Made by a program: the position numbers and the translations under genes. The notes beneath the pieces are model-generated. The model saw nothing but the letters and a program-made list of their open reading frames with translations. It did not search any database and was not told the DNA's origin. Below, in pieces: positions 27,984 through 37,724 of a stretch of DNA of 64,000 nucleotides. How positions within the stretch are numbered: position 1 is the first letter of the stretch; the number at the start of each line of letters is the position of its first letter. Location: the NCBI RefSeq assembly GCF_014280965.1, contig NZ_JACODZ010000007.1:248001-312000 (forward strand), in the 5' to 3' direction. This DNA is from Echinicola salinicaeni (GTDB lineage: Bacteria; Bacteroidota; Bacteroidia; Cytophagales; Cyclobacteriaceae).

Positions 27984-30900
27984 TTAATGCTCTCCTCTAA
28001 AAGAAGGACTCAAAACGATATTTTCAATTACAGATTGGAATCGATAATCATCTGACCTTACTTCTCTCACGATTTCCTCTATTTCCCTTTCATCTACAAA
28101 AGTCACATCCCTGCCCAAGGCATAAGAAAATAAATGTTTTACCAGAGAACGGGTAAAGTCATCCTTTTTCATATTCAGAATATACGACTTTATTTCATCA
28201 ATTCCATCAACCTGCTCTCCATTAGGAAGTTCAGCCTTTGTATCGATTTCTTTTTCCTTGGCAACAGTTTGGAATCTACCCACAGCATTATAGTTTTCAA
28301 ATACTATTCCATAAGGGTCTATCTTTTTATGGCAATCCATACAAGCTGCCTTGTCCCTATGGACAAACAACTGTTCCTTCAAGGTCAATTCCTCAAAACC
28401 TGGAGTTTCAGGATCAAGCTCTGGAACATTTGGTGGCGGGGCCGGAGGCCTATCTCCCAAAATCTTGGTTTTTAACCATACAGCCCGCTTAATAGGATGG
28501 GCCTGGGATCCATCTGAATGCCCACTCAGGAAGGCACCTTGGGATAACAATCCTCCTCTGTGCATATCAGGCGTGATGGCTACTGGTCTAAAATGGCTCC
28601 CTTTTACCCCTTCAATGCCATAAAATTCTGCCAAATTTTGATTGAGCATGGCAAAATCTGATTCTATCATATTCATTATGCTCAGGTCTTGCTGTAAAAC
28701 ATAATGAATGAAATTATAGGTTTCTTCCGCCATATCCCTTTTTACAAAGCGGGTATAATCAGCATATTGGTTGACATTGGTGCTCATGGCTTCATGACGA
28801 TCTACTCTCAACCATTCATTACTGAAAGACCGCACCATATTCCAAATTCTGTCATCCTTTACCATTCTTGCCACCTGCTTTTTCAAATATCGCTCTTTGT
28901 GAAGGTCTTCATCTTCAGCTAGCTCCAGCAGCTCATCATCAGGAGCAGAATCCCATAGGAAGTAAGCCAATCTTGAGGCCAGGTAGAACTCCTTCTCTTC
29001 CTCTTCAGTTTCTTTTTCTGGTTCTGCGAGGTAAATGAAGTTTGGAGAACACAATACTGCAACCAAAACTTCCTTGACCCCATCCTCATAACGTGGATAG
29101 TCACCCTTAATTCCTCTCCAGAACTCCATATAGGGTTCAACATCCGCATCTTCTATTGGTTTACGGTATGCCCGCTCCATAAATTTCTTGACTACTTCTT
29201 TGGTATAAGCCTCCTTGTCATCCTCCTTGGAAGAAGGGAAAAAGATTTCGGTATGGCTCTTTGGCGGCCAAACAGGATAATAAGGTGCTTCAAACTCCAA
29301 TTCATTAATCAGTAATGGAGGGCCTGAGTCTTCATTATCTTTCACTAAGTAATCATTCCACAGTCCCAAAATCATGATATTGGCCAATATCTCGGTTTCG
29401 ACCGTATCGATCATTGGAATCGGAAGGTTCTCCAGTCTGCCTTTGAAGGTCAAATGCTCAAAATCCCCAACTTTGGAACTTACAGTCTTGAATTCATCAA
29501 AGGTTTTATAATCCATACCGTCATCTGTTCGTGAACCAGCAAAGGTTCTAATGACTGGCACATCATTTTCATACTTCCTACGGCTTTTATCAGCTTCGGA
29601 TTTTAACTGAACCGTTATTGGATGGTCTTCTGGAAACGGACTGATGGTTACATGACTGAATCCAGTAAAGAATTTCCCTCCTATAGCAAATTTATGCTTG
29701 CCTGCTTTAAGATATACCATGGTCAATGGTGTAACCATTTTGGCAAGATCCTTTTTGTCTTCCATGAAGTGGAAACGCTCTTCAAGCTTAAACTTATCCA
29801 ATCTCATTTCCAAGGAAGGCATGCCATCCGCCCCAACATAAGGATGCTCAAAATCAATTTGATAATACCCATCTTTTGGCGCTTCGAATTCATAGGTTGC
29901 CCAACTTGGGTTGGTCAAATCTTGTGGTCTATAGAAATCACCATCCTTCACCAGGTTTTCAGATTTTAAAGACTTTGAAGCTTCCAAAACAATGGCCCCG
30001 GGTAGATGCTCAGCTGGTTCATCACTTCTTAAACTGATTAATCCCTCCTTTTGTATCTCCCACTGATATCCTCTCGAAGCTTTTACTCTCAATTCAAAAT
30101 TCCCCTGCTCTGGAAAATGCTTTCTAAACAACAATTTCAAGTTTGGAGAAGGACCTTGCCAAGACTTTGGGGTAACTTCTTTATGTGGCAGCGCCGAATA
30201 AAGAATAATTCCTTCATCCACTACTTGATACCTATCGGCATGAGAGCCTCTCATGCCTACTCCTATATCCTTTTTAATGCGGTCCAACTCAGCCTTACTC
30301 GCACTATCTTTTCCTATTTTGGGTTGCCCCTTTTCATCTAGAATTTCTACAATAAAATCATTGGAATTGATCGGCGCACTTTGATAACCACCTATCATTC
30401 CTGCAGTCTTTCCTTTTCCAATACCTTTACCGAACTTAATCCTGTAGTGAATGCTTTCTGGCTTCTTTTCTGGAACAATGGCCTTATCAAGGGCTCCGCG
30501 TGCTATTTGCTTATAATACTCTATATGCAAAGGTGACACTTGAAGCACCTGCCCATTATTACTGAAGCCCATCTCTGACTTCGCATCATCTGGAAGGACT
30601 TCTCCGAATTTTACCGGTACATATAATAACTCTGATAATGTATTGCTGTACTGATCTTTGGTCAATCTTCTGATCACTGGCTGTTGTTCAGATTTTTTCT
30701 GTGCTACCGCTTGGTGGATAGACGCCGTAATCCAATCTACCAATACCCTTCTTTCTTCATCTGTAAGCTGATCTTCATCTTCTGGAGGCATCTCGCCACT
30801 ATTCACCATGTTCAGCATGGCTCTCCAGGTTTCAGCATCATGCCCCTTTATCATATCAGGGTCAATATCATCCAAGCGAAGTCCGCCTTTTTTCTCATCC

Positions 30901-31595
30901 TCATTATGACAGCTTACACAATAATTCTGGGTAATAGGATCAATATCTTTTTCAAAGGCGTATTTTGACAGGGTCTCATCTACCTCGCTGCTTTCCATGG
31001 CCACCAAACCGTCCAAAGCAAACGGGTCGTCTCCCAGAAAAGCCCTTACCTCTTCCGGTAAATCTTCAGTCAGGTAATTGGAGCCATGAGTCAATGAACC
31101 TCCATAGTGGCCAGTTGCACTTAGGAACAATATATTTACCAATAATAAAAGCCTATATGACGAGAGCGTTTTTCCTTTTTCATCAATATCATAACGCAAT
31201 GCCAATAGCCAAGTACTTATCAAGGCTGTACCTAAACCCAACCATTTATGCCAAACCATAACATCACTGCCATAGCCTCCACTCCCTGCTAACAATGCTC
31301 CCACAATTACAGTGGGGATGGAGGTGATTACGGCCAACCAAAGCAGTAAAGTACAAGCTGACTTCAAGCCCAATGATGGCGAAAAGTATTGTGCCAATTC
31401 CAATACGAAAAGTGCAATTAATACACCAATAGGTAAGTGCACTAATAACGGGTGTAACTTACCTAAAAACAACAGGGTCCAATGTGCTCCCTCTTCTCCA
31501 AACGGAATAAACACAAACGCAAGAAGCAACACGGAAAGTACACCTGCTCCTAATGTTATTTTTCTCGCATTTAAATTTTTAATGGTCTTCTCCAT
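27984..31595 (-). CDS. Planctomycete-type cytochrome c with DUF1587/1592/1588/1585 domains
   Basis: 1203 residues. The N-terminal 180 residues hold several membrane helices (DUF2231-like, with HPLLVHLPIGVL). A c-type heme motif follows (CVSCH, about residue 226), then DUF1587 (from about 300). Later come DUF1595, DUF1592 (LASRLAYFLWDSAPDDELLELA), DUF1588 (HRGGLLSQGAFLSGHS) and DUF1585 at the end. A second CxxCH (CMDCH) is in the DUF1588 region. It is large and mostly periplasmic. The DUF1552 gene follows at 134 bases. The family is a likely redox module in polymer degradation, but no substrate has been proven to my knowledge. Confidence 0.88.
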   Translation of the reverse strand: MEKTIKNLNARKITLGAGVLSVLLLAFVFIPFGEEGAHWTLLFLGKLHPLLVHLPIGVLIALFVLELAQYFSPSLGLKSACTLLLWLAVITSIPTVIVGALLAGSGGYGSDVMVWHKWLGLGTALISTWLLALRYDIDEKGKTLSSYRLLLLVNILFLSATGHYGGSLTHGSNYLTEDLPEEVRAFLGDDPFALDGLVAMESSEVDETLSKYAFEKDIDPITQNYCVSCHNEDEKKGGLRLDDIDPDMIKGHDAETWRAMLNMVNSGEMPPEDEDQLTDEERRVLVDWITASIHQAVAQKKSEQQPVIRRLTKDQYSNTLSELLYVPVKFGEVLPDDAKSEMGFSNNGQVLQVSPLHIEYYKQIARGALDKAIVPEKKPESIHYRIKFGKGIGKGKTAGMIGGYQSAPINSNDFIVEILDEKGQPKIGKDSASKAELDRIKKDIGVGMRGSHADRYQVVDEGIILYSALPHKEVTPKSWQGPSPNLKLLFRKHFPEQGNFELRVKASRGYQWEIQKEGLISLRSDEPAEHLPGAIVLEASKSLKSENLVKDGDFYRPQDLTNPSWATYEFEAPKDGYYQIDFEHPYVGADGMPSLEMRLDKFKLEERFHFMEDKKDLAKMVTPLTMVYLKAGKHKFAIGGKFFTGFSHVTISPFPEDHPITVQLKSEADKSRRKYENDVPVIRTFAGSRTDDGMDYKTFDEFKTVSSKVGDFEHLTFKGRLENLPIPMIDTVETEILANIMILGLWNDYLVKDNEDSGPPLLINELEFEAPYYPVWPPKSHTEIFFPSSKEDDKEAYTKEVVKKFMERAYRKPIEDADVEPYMEFWRGIKGDYPRYEDGVKEVLVAVLCSPNFIYLAEPEKETEEEEKEFYLASRLAYFLWDSAPDDELLELAEDEDLHKERYLKKQVARMVKDDRIWNMVRSFSNEWLRVDRHEAMSTNVNQYADYTRFVKRDMAEETYNFIHYVLQQDLSIMNMIESDFAMLNQNLAEFYGIEGVKGSHFRPVAITPDMHRGGLLSQGAFLSGHSDGSQAHPIKRAVWLKTKILGDRPPAPPPNVPELDPETPGFEELTLKEQLFVHRDKAACMDCHKKIDPYGIVFENYNAVGRFQTVAKEKEIDTKAELPNGEQVDGIDEIKSYILNMKKDDFTRSLVKHLFSYALGRDVTFVDEREIEEIVREVRSDDYRFQSVIENIVLSPSFRGEH

Positions 31596-32167
31596 CAGTA
31601 CGCTTTACTAAACTAATATTTTATAATGGGTGAATGATTTTACGATAAAATCATTCATTGTATTTGATCAGTCTCATTATTTTTTTTCCGAAAAACACCT
31701 ATCTAAAAGCACCTCTCAAAAACAATAATATTTCAAAAACTAACTCGCCAACAAACACTTAGTTTATAATATTATTCATAAGCATTTTAATTACCAACCT
31801 TTTTACCACAAACGGACAATATATGTTATGAACCTGTTAAAATAATATCAGCACACAGTCATCAATCGATTGCAATAAGAAAATAGCAAGAAAAATTATC
31901 AATATAAGCTCCCCTAAAAATTATTATCCTGTTCAAATAAGGCTCTTAAATTAGGAACTGAAGGACATCCATGTAAAAAATTAGTAATCAAATTAAAAAG
32001 CCTGTTTCAAAATTCTTTTTAAAACTGCCAAACACAAATGAAACTATCAATTCTAAACATTCCTTAACCAATAGTTTTAAAAATCCCCAAAAAAGATCCC
32101 TCTGTTGGTTGAAAAAAAGTGTGAATTTTGAGACAGGCTTTGATATTTATCAGAAGGATAAAATTCC
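31596..32167. other. Intergenic region with an inverted repeat, 572 bases
   Basis: No gene is seen. AT-rich DNA (31600-31990) is followed by the MITE-like element described separately (31997-32141), which ends 26 bases before the DUF4202 stop codon. Confidence 0.5.
31997..32141. repeat. MITE-like element with 19-base terminal inverted repeats
   Basis: AAAGCCTGTTTCAAAATTC (31997-32015) and its near-perfect inverse at 32123-32141 (one mismatch) enclose about 107 bases without coding capacity. The end TTTTGAGACAG recurs at 46916-46926, so the window has two members of a family. Confidence 0.6.
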
Positions 32168-32764
32168 CTATGAAGTAGCCAATGCCTTCTTTACAATTGC
32201 CAAAGCAGTGTCAGAATGGCTCATGGCCAAAGCCGCATCATGCCCCTTTTCTGACATTTTTTTCCATGTCTTTTGAACAATATCAATTAATTTCCCTTCC
32301 TCATCTTGATGCTTAACAATAAAATCATCAAAATAATACTTCAGGAACACCAAACACACCACATCTTCTAAAGCCTGAACCTCTGGGTCTGTTTTTAACC
32401 TTCTTTTATTAAGTAAATCATCCACCTTCTGGATTTCTCCCTTATCATAACCATGTTTTTCCATAATGGAGCCGGCCAGTTCGCCATGGAACTTCTTCAA
32501 TTTGGTTCTCCACATCAAATACCCCTTTCTGTCCATAGAAAAATCTTCTCTCGGGATGGACCATCTCTTTATATGTTGGCACCTAGCAGCCAACCTCAAG
32601 GTTTCTGATGCCTCAGGGCAAAAATCCAATAACATCCCTGACATTCTGTGTCCATAAACCAGCTCTTTGGGCATTTCCTTGCCGTTGACCAATTCCTTAT
32701 GAGGATCTTCTGCATTTATAGCATCTATCTCCTCAATGGTTTTATCAAATTTATTAGCAGTCAT
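32168..32764 (-). CDS. DUF4202 family protein
   Basis: 198 residues from the ATG at 32762-32764. A further in-frame ATG at 32791 would add nine unlikely residues (MIFQLNFRI), so I prefer the internal start. The DUF4202 core is clear: IDAINAEDP, YGHRMSGMLL, ARCQHIKRWSIPR, then KGYLMWRTKLKKFH and EDVVCLVFLKYYFDDF. The conserved His/Arg/Asp pattern suggests a metal-binding helical (HD-like) protein. The family tends to be found with nitrogen-metabolism genes, and here it sits between two nitrate loci. That association is the only clue to role. Confidence 0.85.
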   Translation of the reverse strand: MTANKFDKTIEEIDAINAEDPHKELVNGKEMPKELVYGHRMSGMLLDFCPEASETLRLAARCQHIKRWSIPREDFSMDRKGYLMWRTKLKKFHGELAGSIMEKHGYDKGEIQKVDDLLNKRRLKTDPEVQALEDVVCLVFLKYYFDDFIVKHQDEEGKLIDIVQKTWKKMSEKGHDAALAMSHSDTALAIVKKALATS

Positions 32765-33010
32765 AATTCTAAAATTCAATTGAAAAATCAATTTAGGAGG
32801 ATTTCCCCTTAGAAAAAAGATAAATAAGGCCGAAGAAAGATGAATATCAGGTGGGTGTACTCGTCCAGAGCAGGGAGTTTTAAGATGAAATTTAGCTTAA
32901 CAAAACTTAATCTATGTTAACAAATCTAAAACTAATTTCATATCCCAATGATAAACTGGAAATTAGAAAGACAGTCATACTTATCATTCTTTTACCTTTA
33001 CTTTTCCATT

Positions 33011-34162
33011 ATGAAGAAATTAGCTTTTGGAACACTATTGATGCTGTTCTTTTCATGTCAAAACAAAGACAAAAATCAAACACTAGAACCTGTCAACTAT
33101 TCCATCGACACTGTTTTTATAGATTCAAAGGGAGAAATTCTAGACCTTAAATATAATTTGGTTAACTCCGGGTTTTCAAATGATAAACGCACGCTTTATA
33201 ATTTGAATCATTTTGACTTTAGTCTGGAGAAAATAGACCTTACGCAAAAAGAGCTTATAACAAAAAATTATTTTCAAAAAAATGGTCCTTCTGGAATAGG
33301 TAGTAGCTTCACCAGCTTTCATGTATTTTCTGATAACAGCTTCTTGATTTCAAATGATTTCTATTCAGCTAAAATATTCAATCATAAAGGTGATTTTATA
33401 AAAAAAATATCATTAAGAGATAAAAAATGGAAAGGTGAACGACTAAAAGAAGAAGAGATATCTCGGAAAAAAATATTTCTAAGAAACTCTACGGCTAGAC
33501 TTTTCACCATCATAAGTAAAGAAGGACCTCTAAAATCAAATAAGGTAGAATTGGCCGTATTGGATTCTGATGAAGGACTTATATCAAGATTCAATATTGA
33601 TCCCGAGCAAAAATTCAAATCTCACTCCCTTTCTTCCACTGATAATCATTATATGTCACCAAGAATTTATTTATCCGAAGAAAATAATCTTGCATTGGTT
33701 TCTCATGAATTCACCAATGAAATTTATTGGTTTGACAATTTATCCCAAGAGCTTCAACTGGTGGACTATAAAAGCAATCTAACTCCTAATGAAGTAGAAT
33801 TAAAAATCAACAATCACCTTGGAACAAAAGAGGAATTTTTTGAAGGCTATATGTCCATGTTGTCACAAATCCGATTTGGACCAGTTACTTATGACGAACT
33901 TAATGAACAATACTATAGACTTTCATACCAACTTGAATTTGAAGAATCCCCAAGCCAGAACATAGCCTTTCCAGAAGCCTCAAAAAGAAAAACATTCATT
34001 ACTGTTTTTGATAAAGAATTCAATGTTATCACAGAAGCTTTAATTCCTGAACTAGATTTCATCATCACCAACTATTTCGCGAAAGACGGGAAAATATGGA
34101 TATTCAATAATTACAATGATGAATTGGTATTTATTCGTCTTCAAATAAATATTAATGAATAA
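33011..34162 (+). CDS. DUF4221-like lipoprotein
   Basis: 383 residues from the ATG at 33011, chosen because it gives a proper lipoprotein signal (MKKLAFGTLLMLFFSC). A more upstream ATG at 32948 would put 21 odd residues before it. The mature part is beta-rich with propeller-like strands and resembles DUF4221, a Bacteroidota lipoprotein family of unknown role. It is lower in GC than its neighbours. No operon partner is visible. Confidence 0.7.
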   Translation: MKKLAFGTLLMLFFSCQNKDKNQTLEPVNYSIDTVFIDSKGEILDLKYNLVNSGFSNDKRTLYNLNHFDFSLEKIDLTQKELITKNYFQKNGPSGIGSSFTSFHVFSDNSFLISNDFYSAKIFNHKGDFIKKISLRDKKWKGERLKEEEISRKKIFLRNSTARLFTIISKEGPLKSNKVELAVLDSDEGLISRFNIDPEQKFKSHSLSSTDNHYMSPRIYLSEENNLALVSHEFTNEIYWFDNLSQELQLVDYKSNLTPNEVELKINNHLGTKEEFFEGYMSMLSQIRFGPVTYDELNEQYYRLSYQLEFEESPSQNIAFPEASKRKTFITVFDKEFNVITEALIPELDFIITNYFAKDGKIWIFNNYNDELVFIRLQININE

Positions 34163-34253
34163 AAAATCAGAGCATTAAGCAGGGAGCAAGAAATCCTTGG
34201 ATTTAAAAGGAATAATGGTTTAAGAAGATAAGCAGCAGACTTTTTTCTAATTC

Positions 34254-35027
34254 CTATTCTTCAATCCTTACCCCTTGTGCCTCCAAAAGGGAGCTCAAAG
34301 ACCTGTCTCTTTCCTTGACCACCTGACCGATCACAATGATTGAAGGAGCTTTCAGCTGCTCTTTTTCCTGAATACTAAGAATATTTTCAAGATCGGCTGA
34401 AATAAACCTTTCATCAGGTCTGCTGCCATTTTGGATCATAGCGATAGCCTCATTTCCGCCTCGATATTGCTTGAACATTTGAACGATTTCAGGCAGCTTT
34501 TTCACTCCCATCAAAATGATGACCGTAGCAGAAGATTGGGCAGCAAATTTCAAATCTTGGGCCGTAGAATGATCCTTCAAGGTACCTGTCACTACCCAAA
34601 AACTCTCGTTCACTCCTCTTTTGGTCAACGGTATTCCAGCCAAGCCCGGCACTGACATCGCACTACTTATTCCTGGTACGTACTCAGTAGAAATGCCAAA
34701 TTGGGCAGCATACTCCAATTCCTCATGTCCACGCCCAAACACATAGGGATCTCCCCCTTTTAACCTTACCACATGCCCACAGGTTTGTGCATAGTTGACG
34801 ATCATTTTATTGATTTCTTGCTGCTGCCTTGAATGCATACCTGCTCTCTTTCCCACAAACACCTTTATGGCCGTCGTGGGCACGTACTCCAATAATTCCT
34901 CATTGGCGAGTGCATCGTATAGGACCACATCTGCGCTTTTAAGCACTTTAATGGCTTTCAAGGTTATCAAGTCCAAATCTCCTGGCCCCGCCCCTACTAT
35001 TGATAATTTCTGATTATTGCTATCCAT
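34254..35027 (-). CDS. cobA: Uroporphyrinogen-III C-methyltransferase
   Basis: 257 residues. Motifs of SUMT enzymes: VGAGPGDLDLITLKA (about 10-24), ADVVLYDAL, the SAM-binding VRLKGGDPYVFGRG (about 90-103), EYVPGISSAMSVPG and PLTKRG. It converts uroporphyrinogen III to precorrin-2, the first step to siroheme, which NirB needs. It is divergent from nirB; the shared 155-base region holds the TACGTA operator. The separate dehydrogenase/ferrochelatase (CysG N-terminal part) is not in the window. Confidence 0.94.
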   Translation of the reverse strand: MDSNNQKLSIVGAGPGDLDLITLKAIKVLKSADVVLYDALANEELLEYVPTTAIKVFVGKRAGMHSRQQQEINKMIVNYAQTCGHVVRLKGGDPYVFGRGHEELEYAAQFGISTEYVPGISSAMSVPGLAGIPLTKRGVNESFWVVTGTLKDHSTAQDLKFAAQSSATVIILMGVKKLPEIVQMFKQYRGGNEAIAMIQNGSRPDERFISADLENILSIQEKEQLKAPSIIVIGQVVKERDRSLSSLLEAQGVRIEE

Positions 35028-35052
35028 ACTTGTTTCTACTTAGTTACTGAAA

Positions 35053-35060
35053 CAAATTTA
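35053..35060 (-). promoter_or_regulatory. Possible -7 element for cobA
   Basis: TAAATTTG on the minus strand fits TAnnTTTG and lies 25 bases upstream of the cobA ATG. The shared operator at 35071-35086 is only 10 bases away, unlike the 17-base spacing on the nirB side. Confidence 0.35.
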
Positions 35061-35070
35061 AGTATTTTAA

Positions 35071-35111
35071 TACGTATTTTTACGTATTATTAAATTTAAT
35101 TTATAACTTAG
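35071..35111 (+). promoter_or_regulatory. nirB promoter: TACGTA-N4-TACGTA operator plus -7 element
   Basis: TACGTATTTTTACGTA (35071-35086) is a perfect palindrome of two hexamers with a 4-base spacer. A -7-like TAACTTAG (35104-35111) begins after exactly 17 bases, 72 bases before the nirB ATG. No -33 TTTG is present at the usual place, so the palindrome likely substitutes for it through an activator. Confidence 0.75.
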
Positions 35112-35182
35112 CCGCTGTAATCAATCTAATAGTCTGTCAAATTACTTAGAAAAAACAGCCTAACCTATAAACCAACAAGCGT

Positions 35183-37675
35183 ATGACAAAGATAGTAGTA
35201 ATCGGAAATGGAATGGTCGGCTATAAGTTTTGTGAGAAACTTTGTGCACAGGAAACTGCAAAGGATTTTGAAATCACCGTTTTTGGAGAAGAACCTTGGC
35301 CAGCGTATGACAGGGTTCACCTAAGTGAATATTTCTCAGGTTCCACGGCCGAAGATTTGATCATGGCTCCCAGATCATGGTACGAGGAAAACAATATCAC
35401 CCTTCACTCCAATGAAATGATCGTGAAAATCGATCGAGAGCAGAAAAAAATCATTTCTCATTCCGGTCACGACTATTCATATGACAAGCTGATCTTGGCC
35501 ACTGGCTCGGGCGCATTTGTACCTCCTATCAATGGAGTAGACAAAAAGGGCGTTTTTGTCTACCGTACTTTGGAAGATTTGGATGCCATCATTGAATATT
35601 CTAAAAAGGTAAAAACAGCTGCAGTTATAGGTGGTGGGTTATTAGGTTTGGAAGCAGCTAAGGCTGTAATCGACATGGGACTTAAGGCCCATGTAATAGA
35701 ATTCGCTCCTAGATTAATGCCCAGACAACTTGATGAGGCAGGCTCTGCAACACTGCAATCAAAGCTCGAAGAGCTAGGCATCAATATTCATCTCAATAAA
35801 AACACGCAAAAAATCAAGGGTAATGGCAAGCTGGAGTCCATGAAGTTTGCAGATGACAGCGAATTACCTGTAGAAATGCTGATTATCTCCGCTGGCATCA
35901 AACCAAGGGATGAACTTGCAAAAGACTGTGGACTGGCCACTGCCCCTCGTGGAGGAGTCATCGTCAATGAATTTTTACAAACCGAAGACGAAAATATTTT
36001 TGCCATTGGAGAAGTTGCCTCTTATAAAAACATGATATATGGACTGGTAGCCCCAGGTTATGAAATGGCCAGCCAGGTTGTCAACCAATTGGTCAATGAA
36101 GAAGTCAAGCCGTTTATGGGGTTTGATATGTCGACCAAATTGAAACTGATAGGAGTAGATGTTGGTAGCTTTGGAGACCCTTTTGGGGACTTTGAACCGT
36201 CAAAACCAATTGTTTATGAAAATAAAAACAGCGGAATATACAAAAGAATCAATGTCTCACTAGATGGCAAACGTCTAATAGGCGGAATTTTGGTGGGCGA
36301 TGCTTCTGCTTATAATATGCTTTTGCAGATGTGCCAAAACAAGATGCCTTTGCCTCCAGAACCTGAAGACCTCATTCTGGGTGCCAGAGGAGGAAAGGAA
36401 GCTGCAGGAGCTGGAGTGGAAAGCCTACCTGAAGAGGCACAGATATGCTCTTGTGAAAATGTGACTAAGGGAAGTATCTGTAGCCTAGTTGAAAATGATG
36501 GAGTCACTAAAGTTGATGAAATCAAATCCTGCACAAAAGCTGGAACAGGATGCGGTGGTTGTATGCCAATGGTGAATGACCTACTGAAACATCAGCTAAA
36601 GGCCATGGGCAAAGCAGTAAAAAATGTCCTTTGTGAACATTTTGATTATTCAAGACAGGAGCTCCTAGATTTGGTGAAAGTCAAAAAAATCAAAACCTAT
36701 AATGAACTGCTTGACCAATTTGGCCAAGGCGATGGCTGTGAAGTTTGTAAACCAGCAGTAGCCTCCATTTTGGCCAGCACTTGGAATGAGCTGATTACTA
36801 AGCAGGACACTATCCAGGATACCAATGACAGATTTTTGGCCAATATACAAAGAGGAGGAACCTATTCTGTGGTACCTAGAGTTCCTGGTGGCGAAATCAC
36901 TCCCGAGAAACTGATTGTAATCGGGGAAGTTGCCAAAAAGTATGGTCTCTACACCAAAATCACAGGGGGTCAAAGAATCGATTTGTTCGGAGCGAGAGTG
37001 GACCAGTTACCGGATATTTGGGAGGAATTGATCGACGCTGGATTTGAGAGTGGCCATGCCTATGGCAAATCCCTTAGAACTGTCAAAAGCTGCGTAGGAA
37101 GCACATGGTGCCGATATGGTGTGCAAGATTCAGTCTCATTTGCCATTCAAGTGGAAGAAAGATACCGAGGACTACGCTCCCCTCATAAACTCAAAGGGGC
37201 TGTATCTGGCTGTATCAGAGAATGTGCAGAAGCGCAAAGCAAGGACTTTGGTATCATAGCCACCGAAAAGGGCTGGAACCTTTATATCTGTGGGAACGGG
37301 GGGTCAAAGCCACAACACGCCCAACTATTGATCAATGATGTGGATACGGAAACTTGCCTTAAATTCATAGACAGATTCTTGATGTTCTATATCCGCACGG
37401 CCGAGCCCTTAACCAGAACTGCCACTTGGCTGAACAAATTGGAAGGAGGAATGGACTATGTCCGAGATGTAGTGGTCAATGATAGCTTGGGAATCGGAGA
37501 GGAATTAGAAAGAGAAATGCAATTTATGATTGACACCTATGCCTGTGAATGGAAAGAAGTGGTCAACAACCCTCAATTAAGAGCGAAGTTCAAACATTTC
37601 CTGAATGCAGAGGAAGAAGATCCTAATCTTAAATTTCAGGATATGAGAGGACAGAAAATTCCAGCTGCTTGGTAA
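35183..37675 (+). CDS. nirB: Assimilatory NADH nitrite reductase, large subunit
   Basis: 830 residues with the complete NirB layout. An N-terminal FAD/NAD(P) module (VIGNGMVGYKF at about 5; AVIGGGLLGLEAAKA at about 150) is followed by a BFD-like [2Fe-2S] domain (CSCENV at about 423 and GCGGC near 460). A second Cys-rich stretch holds GDGCEVC. The siroheme/[4Fe-4S] module has Cys637-x5-Cys (SCVGSTWC) and Cys677-x3-Cys (GCIREC). It reduces nitrite to ammonium using NADH in the cytoplasm. The nirD gene follows 49 bases later. Confidence 0.96.
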   Translation: MTKIVVIGNGMVGYKFCEKLCAQETAKDFEITVFGEEPWPAYDRVHLSEYFSGSTAEDLIMAPRSWYEENNITLHSNEMIVKIDREQKKIISHSGHDYSYDKLILATGSGAFVPPINGVDKKGVFVYRTLEDLDAIIEYSKKVKTAAVIGGGLLGLEAAKAVIDMGLKAHVIEFAPRLMPRQLDEAGSATLQSKLEELGINIHLNKNTQKIKGNGKLESMKFADDSELPVEMLIISAGIKPRDELAKDCGLATAPRGGVIVNEFLQTEDENIFAIGEVASYKNMIYGLVAPGYEMASQVVNQLVNEEVKPFMGFDMSTKLKLIGVDVGSFGDPFGDFEPSKPIVYENKNSGIYKRINVSLDGKRLIGGILVGDASAYNMLLQMCQNKMPLPPEPEDLILGARGGKEAAGAGVESLPEEAQICSCENVTKGSICSLVENDGVTKVDEIKSCTKAGTGCGGCMPMVNDLLKHQLKAMGKAVKNVLCEHFDYSRQELLDLVKVKKIKTYNELLDQFGQGDGCEVCKPAVASILASTWNELITKQDTIQDTNDRFLANIQRGGTYSVVPRVPGGEITPEKLIVIGEVAKKYGLYTKITGGQRIDLFGARVDQLPDIWEELIDAGFESGHAYGKSLRTVKSCVGSTWCRYGVQDSVSFAIQVEERYRGLRSPHKLKGAVSGCIRECAEAQSKDFGIIATEKGWNLYICGNGGSKPQHAQLLINDVDTETCLKFIDRFLMFYIRTAEPLTRTATWLNKLEGGMDYVRDVVVNDSLGIGEELEREMQFMIDTYACEWKEVVNNPQLRAKFKHFLNAEEEDPNLKFQDMRGQKIPAAW

Positions 37676-37724
37676 GCCAGTCAAACAACCCTCTTTTTAT
37701 ACCTTAACACTAAAGAAAGACATC

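Noticed and set aside
28134-31611. Many plus-strand frames opposite the DUF1592 cytochrome
   Set aside because: Antisense shadows with no family signal; the minus-strand protein is continuous with clear domains.
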